From assembly GCF_004000985.1 (NCBI RefSeq), contig NZ_BIMH01000025.1, positions 1-64,000 on the forward strand: a DNA stretch of 64,000 nt, given 5' to 3'. Shown here one piece after another: positions 62,034 to 64,000 of this stretch (positions are counted from its first letter, which is position 1; the number at the start of each line of letters is the position of its first letter). Source of the DNA: Paenibacillus validus NBRC 15382. Its GTDB lineage: Bacteria; Bacillota; Bacilli; Paenibacillales; NBRC-103111. The position numbers were made by a program, and so were the translations under genes. The notes under the pieces were generated by a model. That model saw nothing but the letters and a program-made list of their open reading frames with translations. It was not told the DNA's origin and searched no databases.

Positions 62034-63107
62034 ATGAACAAAATCGTCTTCACCGGCGGAGGGACCGCCGGCCATGTGACGCCCAATTTGGCGGTCATGG
62101 CCAAACTGCGCGAGCGGGGGTGGGAGATCCACTATATCGGTTCCCGGAACGGGATTGAACGCGAAATCGTCGAGCATGAAGGGGTACCGTTCCATCCCAT
62201 CGCCTCCGGCAAGCTTCGCCGCTATTTCGATTTGAAAAACTTCAAAGACCCTTTCCGCGTCGCGTTAGGCGTCGGGCAAGCGTACGGACTGCTTCGGCGG
62301 CTCAAGCCGCACATCGTCTTCTCCAAGGGCGGCTTCGTTTCCGTTCCGGTCATCGTGGCATGCCGGCTGGCCGGCGTACCGGTCATTTCGCATGAATCCG
62401 ATTTAACCCCCGGCCTGGCCAATAAAATCTCAATGCCCTTTGCCTCCCGCATCTGCGTTACCTTCCCTGAGACGTTGCAATACGTGCGCAGCGATAAAGC
62501 GGAATGCACGGGCTTGCCGATACGCGAGCAAATTTTGCAAGGGGCAGCCGCTCGGGGCCTCTCGCTGTGCGGCTTTCATTCGCAAAAGCCGGTGCTGCTG
62601 GTGATGGGCGGCAGCCTTGGGGCGCAGCGCATCAATCAGACGGTGCGCGCGTCGCTCGATACGCTGCTGCAGCGCTATCAGATCATTCACATCTGCGGCA
62701 AAGGACATGTCGATCCGACGCTGGCAGGCAAACGCGGCTACAGCCAATTCGAATACGTCAAGGACGAACTGCCGGACCTGCTCGCCGCCGCCGATCTTGT
62801 CGTATCGCGGGCAGGCTCGACGTCCATTTTCGAATTTCTTGCCTTAAACAAGCCGATGCTGCTTATTCCGTTATCGCGGGCGGCAAGCCGGGGCGACCAA
62901 ATATTGAACGCGAATTCGTTCCAGAGCCAAGGCTACGCGCACGTTTTGTTCGAAGAAGACTTATCGGCGGACGCGCTCGTGAGCGGAATTTCCGCCTTGT
63001 ATGACGAACGGGATGCGATGAAGCGGCGCATGGCGGATAACCCTTACGGCAACGGAACCGAAACCATCGTCCGACTGCTCGAGGCGCTTAAGCGTTCCGG
63101 CGGTTGA
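62034..63107 (+). CDS. murG: UDP-GlcNAc-lipid I transferase MurG
   Basis: The 357-residue GT-B enzyme has the N-terminal motif FTGGGTAGHVTPNLAV, HESDLTPGLANK and the C-terminal donor-site region SRAGSTSIFEFLALNKP. It adds GlcNAc to lipid I to form lipid II. ATG 62034 follows GAGGTGAG, 9 bases after spoVE. Confidence 0.97.
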   Translation: MNKIVFTGGGTAGHVTPNLAVMAKLRERGWEIHYIGSRNGIEREIVEHEGVPFHPIASGKLRRYFDLKNFKDPFRVALGVGQAYGLLRRLKPHIVFSKGGFVSVPVIVACRLAGVPVISHESDLTPGLANKISMPFASRICVTFPETLQYVRSDKAECTGLPIREQILQGAAARGLSLCGFHSQKPVLLVMGGSLGAQRINQTVRASLDTLLQRYQIIHICGKGHVDPTLAGKRGYSQFEYVKDELPDLLAAADLVVSRAGSTSIFEFLALNKPMLLIPLSRAASRGDQILNANSFQSQGYAHVLFEEDLSADALVSGISALYDERDAMKRRMADNPYGNGTETIVRLLEALKRSGG

Positions 63108-63310
63108 CGAATTTAGCAATAGGCGATTGTCACACTCTGCAGCATTCCACATAAACTACACTATAACCGTGACAGACACCCGGCGAAGCGGCAAGCGGCA
63201 AGCGGCTCGGATACAAAAGACAGTCGGAGCCCGGCGGCCGGCCGCTCTCTATTTTTCGAACGATATTCGAGAATAGGGTGCCAGGGCGTTCTGTGAAGGA
63301 GGTTGTTCCC

Positions 63311-64000
63311 ATGCAACAGGTCATATCAGAATTGATGAAGGGATCGTTCGGCGAGGTTCGCCTTGACGAACCGCTTGCCCCCTACACGACATGGAAGATC
63401 GGAGGGCCGGCTGACGTTCTGCTTATTCCGGAGAATAAGACGCAGCTTGTGGCGGCAGTGAAGCTGCTCCATCAGCACCGCGTCCCATGGACGGCGCTCG
63501 GTCGGGGCTCCAACATGCTCGTCGCGGACAAAGGCATACGCGGTGTCGTGATCAAATTGGGGGATGCGCTGGAAACCGTCCGGATTGAAGGGGAGTCGAT
63601 TGTGGCCGGCGGCGCATATTCGTTCATCAAGCTGTCGGTCATCGCCGGCAAAGAAGGATTGACCGGCTTGGAGTTCGCGGGAGGCATCCCGGGAACCGTG
63701 GGAGGCGCCGTCTACATGAACGCCGGGGCGCACGGCTCTGACGTGTCACGAATACTACAGCGGGCTGAAGTGCTGCTCCCGAGGGGTGAGTTGGTTACGC
63801 TGCAAAACGAGGACTTGGCATATGCTTATCGACATTCGATTCTGCAAACGAACCCGGGCATCGTCACGGAGGCGGAATTCCGGCTCCGTTATGGCGACCG
63901 GAAGGAAATTGCGGCGGCGATGGCTGCCTACAAGGACCGCCGGTTGCGAACGCAGCCGCTGCAGCTGGCCTGCGCGGGCAGTGTCTTCCGGAATCCGGAA
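63311..64000 (+). CDS. murB: UDP-N-acetylenolpyruvoylglucosamine reductase MurB (3' end outside window)
   Basis: The first 230 residues of MurB are present. They include the FAD motifs YTTWKIGGPADVLL and LGRGSNMLVADKGIRG, FAGGIPGTVGGAVYMNAGAHG, and the active-site segment CAGSVFRNPE at the edge. It reduces enolpyruvyl-UDP-GlcNAc to UDP-MurNAc. GAAGGAGG lies 7-8 bases before ATG 63311. The 203-base gap after murG holds no gene; it has three AAGCGGC units near 63184 and a sigma-E/K-like CATAAACTA at 63150. Confidence 0.96.
   Translation, partial: MQQVISELMKGSFGEVRLDEPLAPYTTWKIGGPADVLLIPENKTQLVAAVKLLHQHRVPWTALGRGSNMLVADKGIRGVVIKLGDALETVRIEGESIVAGGAYSFIKLSVIAGKEGLTGLEFAGGIPGTVGGAVYMNAGAHGSDVSRILQRAEVLLPRGELVTLQNEDLAYAYRHSILQTNPGIVTEAEFRLRYGDRKEIAAAMAAYKDRRLRTQPLQLACAGSVFRNPE

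Noticed and set aside
63184-63206. Tandem AAGCGGC repeat (three units)
   Set aside because: Too short to be a CRISPR or minisatellite; probably slippage in a non-coding gap.

Overview
The window reads as chromosomal DNA of a spore-forming Bacillota, most likely Paenibacillaceae (Paenibacillus/Cohnella-like). The reasons are moderately high GC by eye (not computed), strong AGGAGG-type ribosome binding sites, several sporulation genes (yqfC, yqfD, ylaJ, an RsfA/GerR-family regulator, spoVD, spoVE), bacillithiol synthesis (bshC), a meso-diaminopimelate MurE, and three long blocks that keep Bacillus subtilis gene order. I see no prophage, transposon, CRISPR array, rRNA or tRNA gene.

Layout. (1) 1-16.4 kb is the yqf-sigA block: yqfC-yqfD-phoH-pgpH-ybeY-dgkA-cdd-era-yqzL-recO, then a promoter and leader hairpin before the PPDK regulatory protein, then yaiI-dnaG-sigA, a membrane protein, trmK and a Nif3-like gene. 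(2) 16.4-16.9 kb is the RNase P RNA, of class A architecture. (3) 17-22.4 kb is a less conserved stretch: a divergent subtilisin-like protease, YpuI, a compact GH15 enzyme, a DUF1540 protein and a lytic transglycosylase. (4) 22.4-31.4 kb holds the sulfur-transfer pair (cysteine desulfurase-thiI), a TerC-type metal exporter, typA and yla-region genes, including two small unknown proteins and phoH2. (5) 31.4-34.3 kb is a minus-strand block of three uncharacterised envelope or accessory proteins. (6) 34.3-38.6 kb carries a MidA-type methyltransferase, DUF2626, the ylbO (gerR) and ylbQ equivalents, DUF3397 and a ComFB-family gene. (7) 38.7-44.7 kb is a complete oppABCDF oligopeptide importer with a structured oppA-oppB spacer. 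(8) 44.7-49 kb holds bshC, ahcY and a DUF4349 lipoprotein. (9) 49-64 kb is the dcw cluster: mraZ-rsmH-ftsL-pbpB-spoVD-murE-murF-mraY-murD-spoVE-murG-murB, the last cut by the window edge.

The genes are mostly housekeeping: replication and transcription initiation (dnaG, sigA), ribosome and RNA maturation (era, ybeY, rnpB, rsmH, typA), c-di-AMP turnover (pgpH), tRNA thiolation, peptide uptake, and peptidoglycan precursor synthesis with division and spore-cortex PBPs. I found no clearly new biological system. The best unexplained or noteworthy signals are the 10-bp-period repeat array over the mraZ promoter start site, the class A RNase P RNA, a DgkA fused to a PAP2-like domain lacking catalytic residues, the hairpin pair between oppA and oppB, the near-identical duplication between spoVD and murE, and the promoter-plus-hairpin leader before the PPDK regulator.
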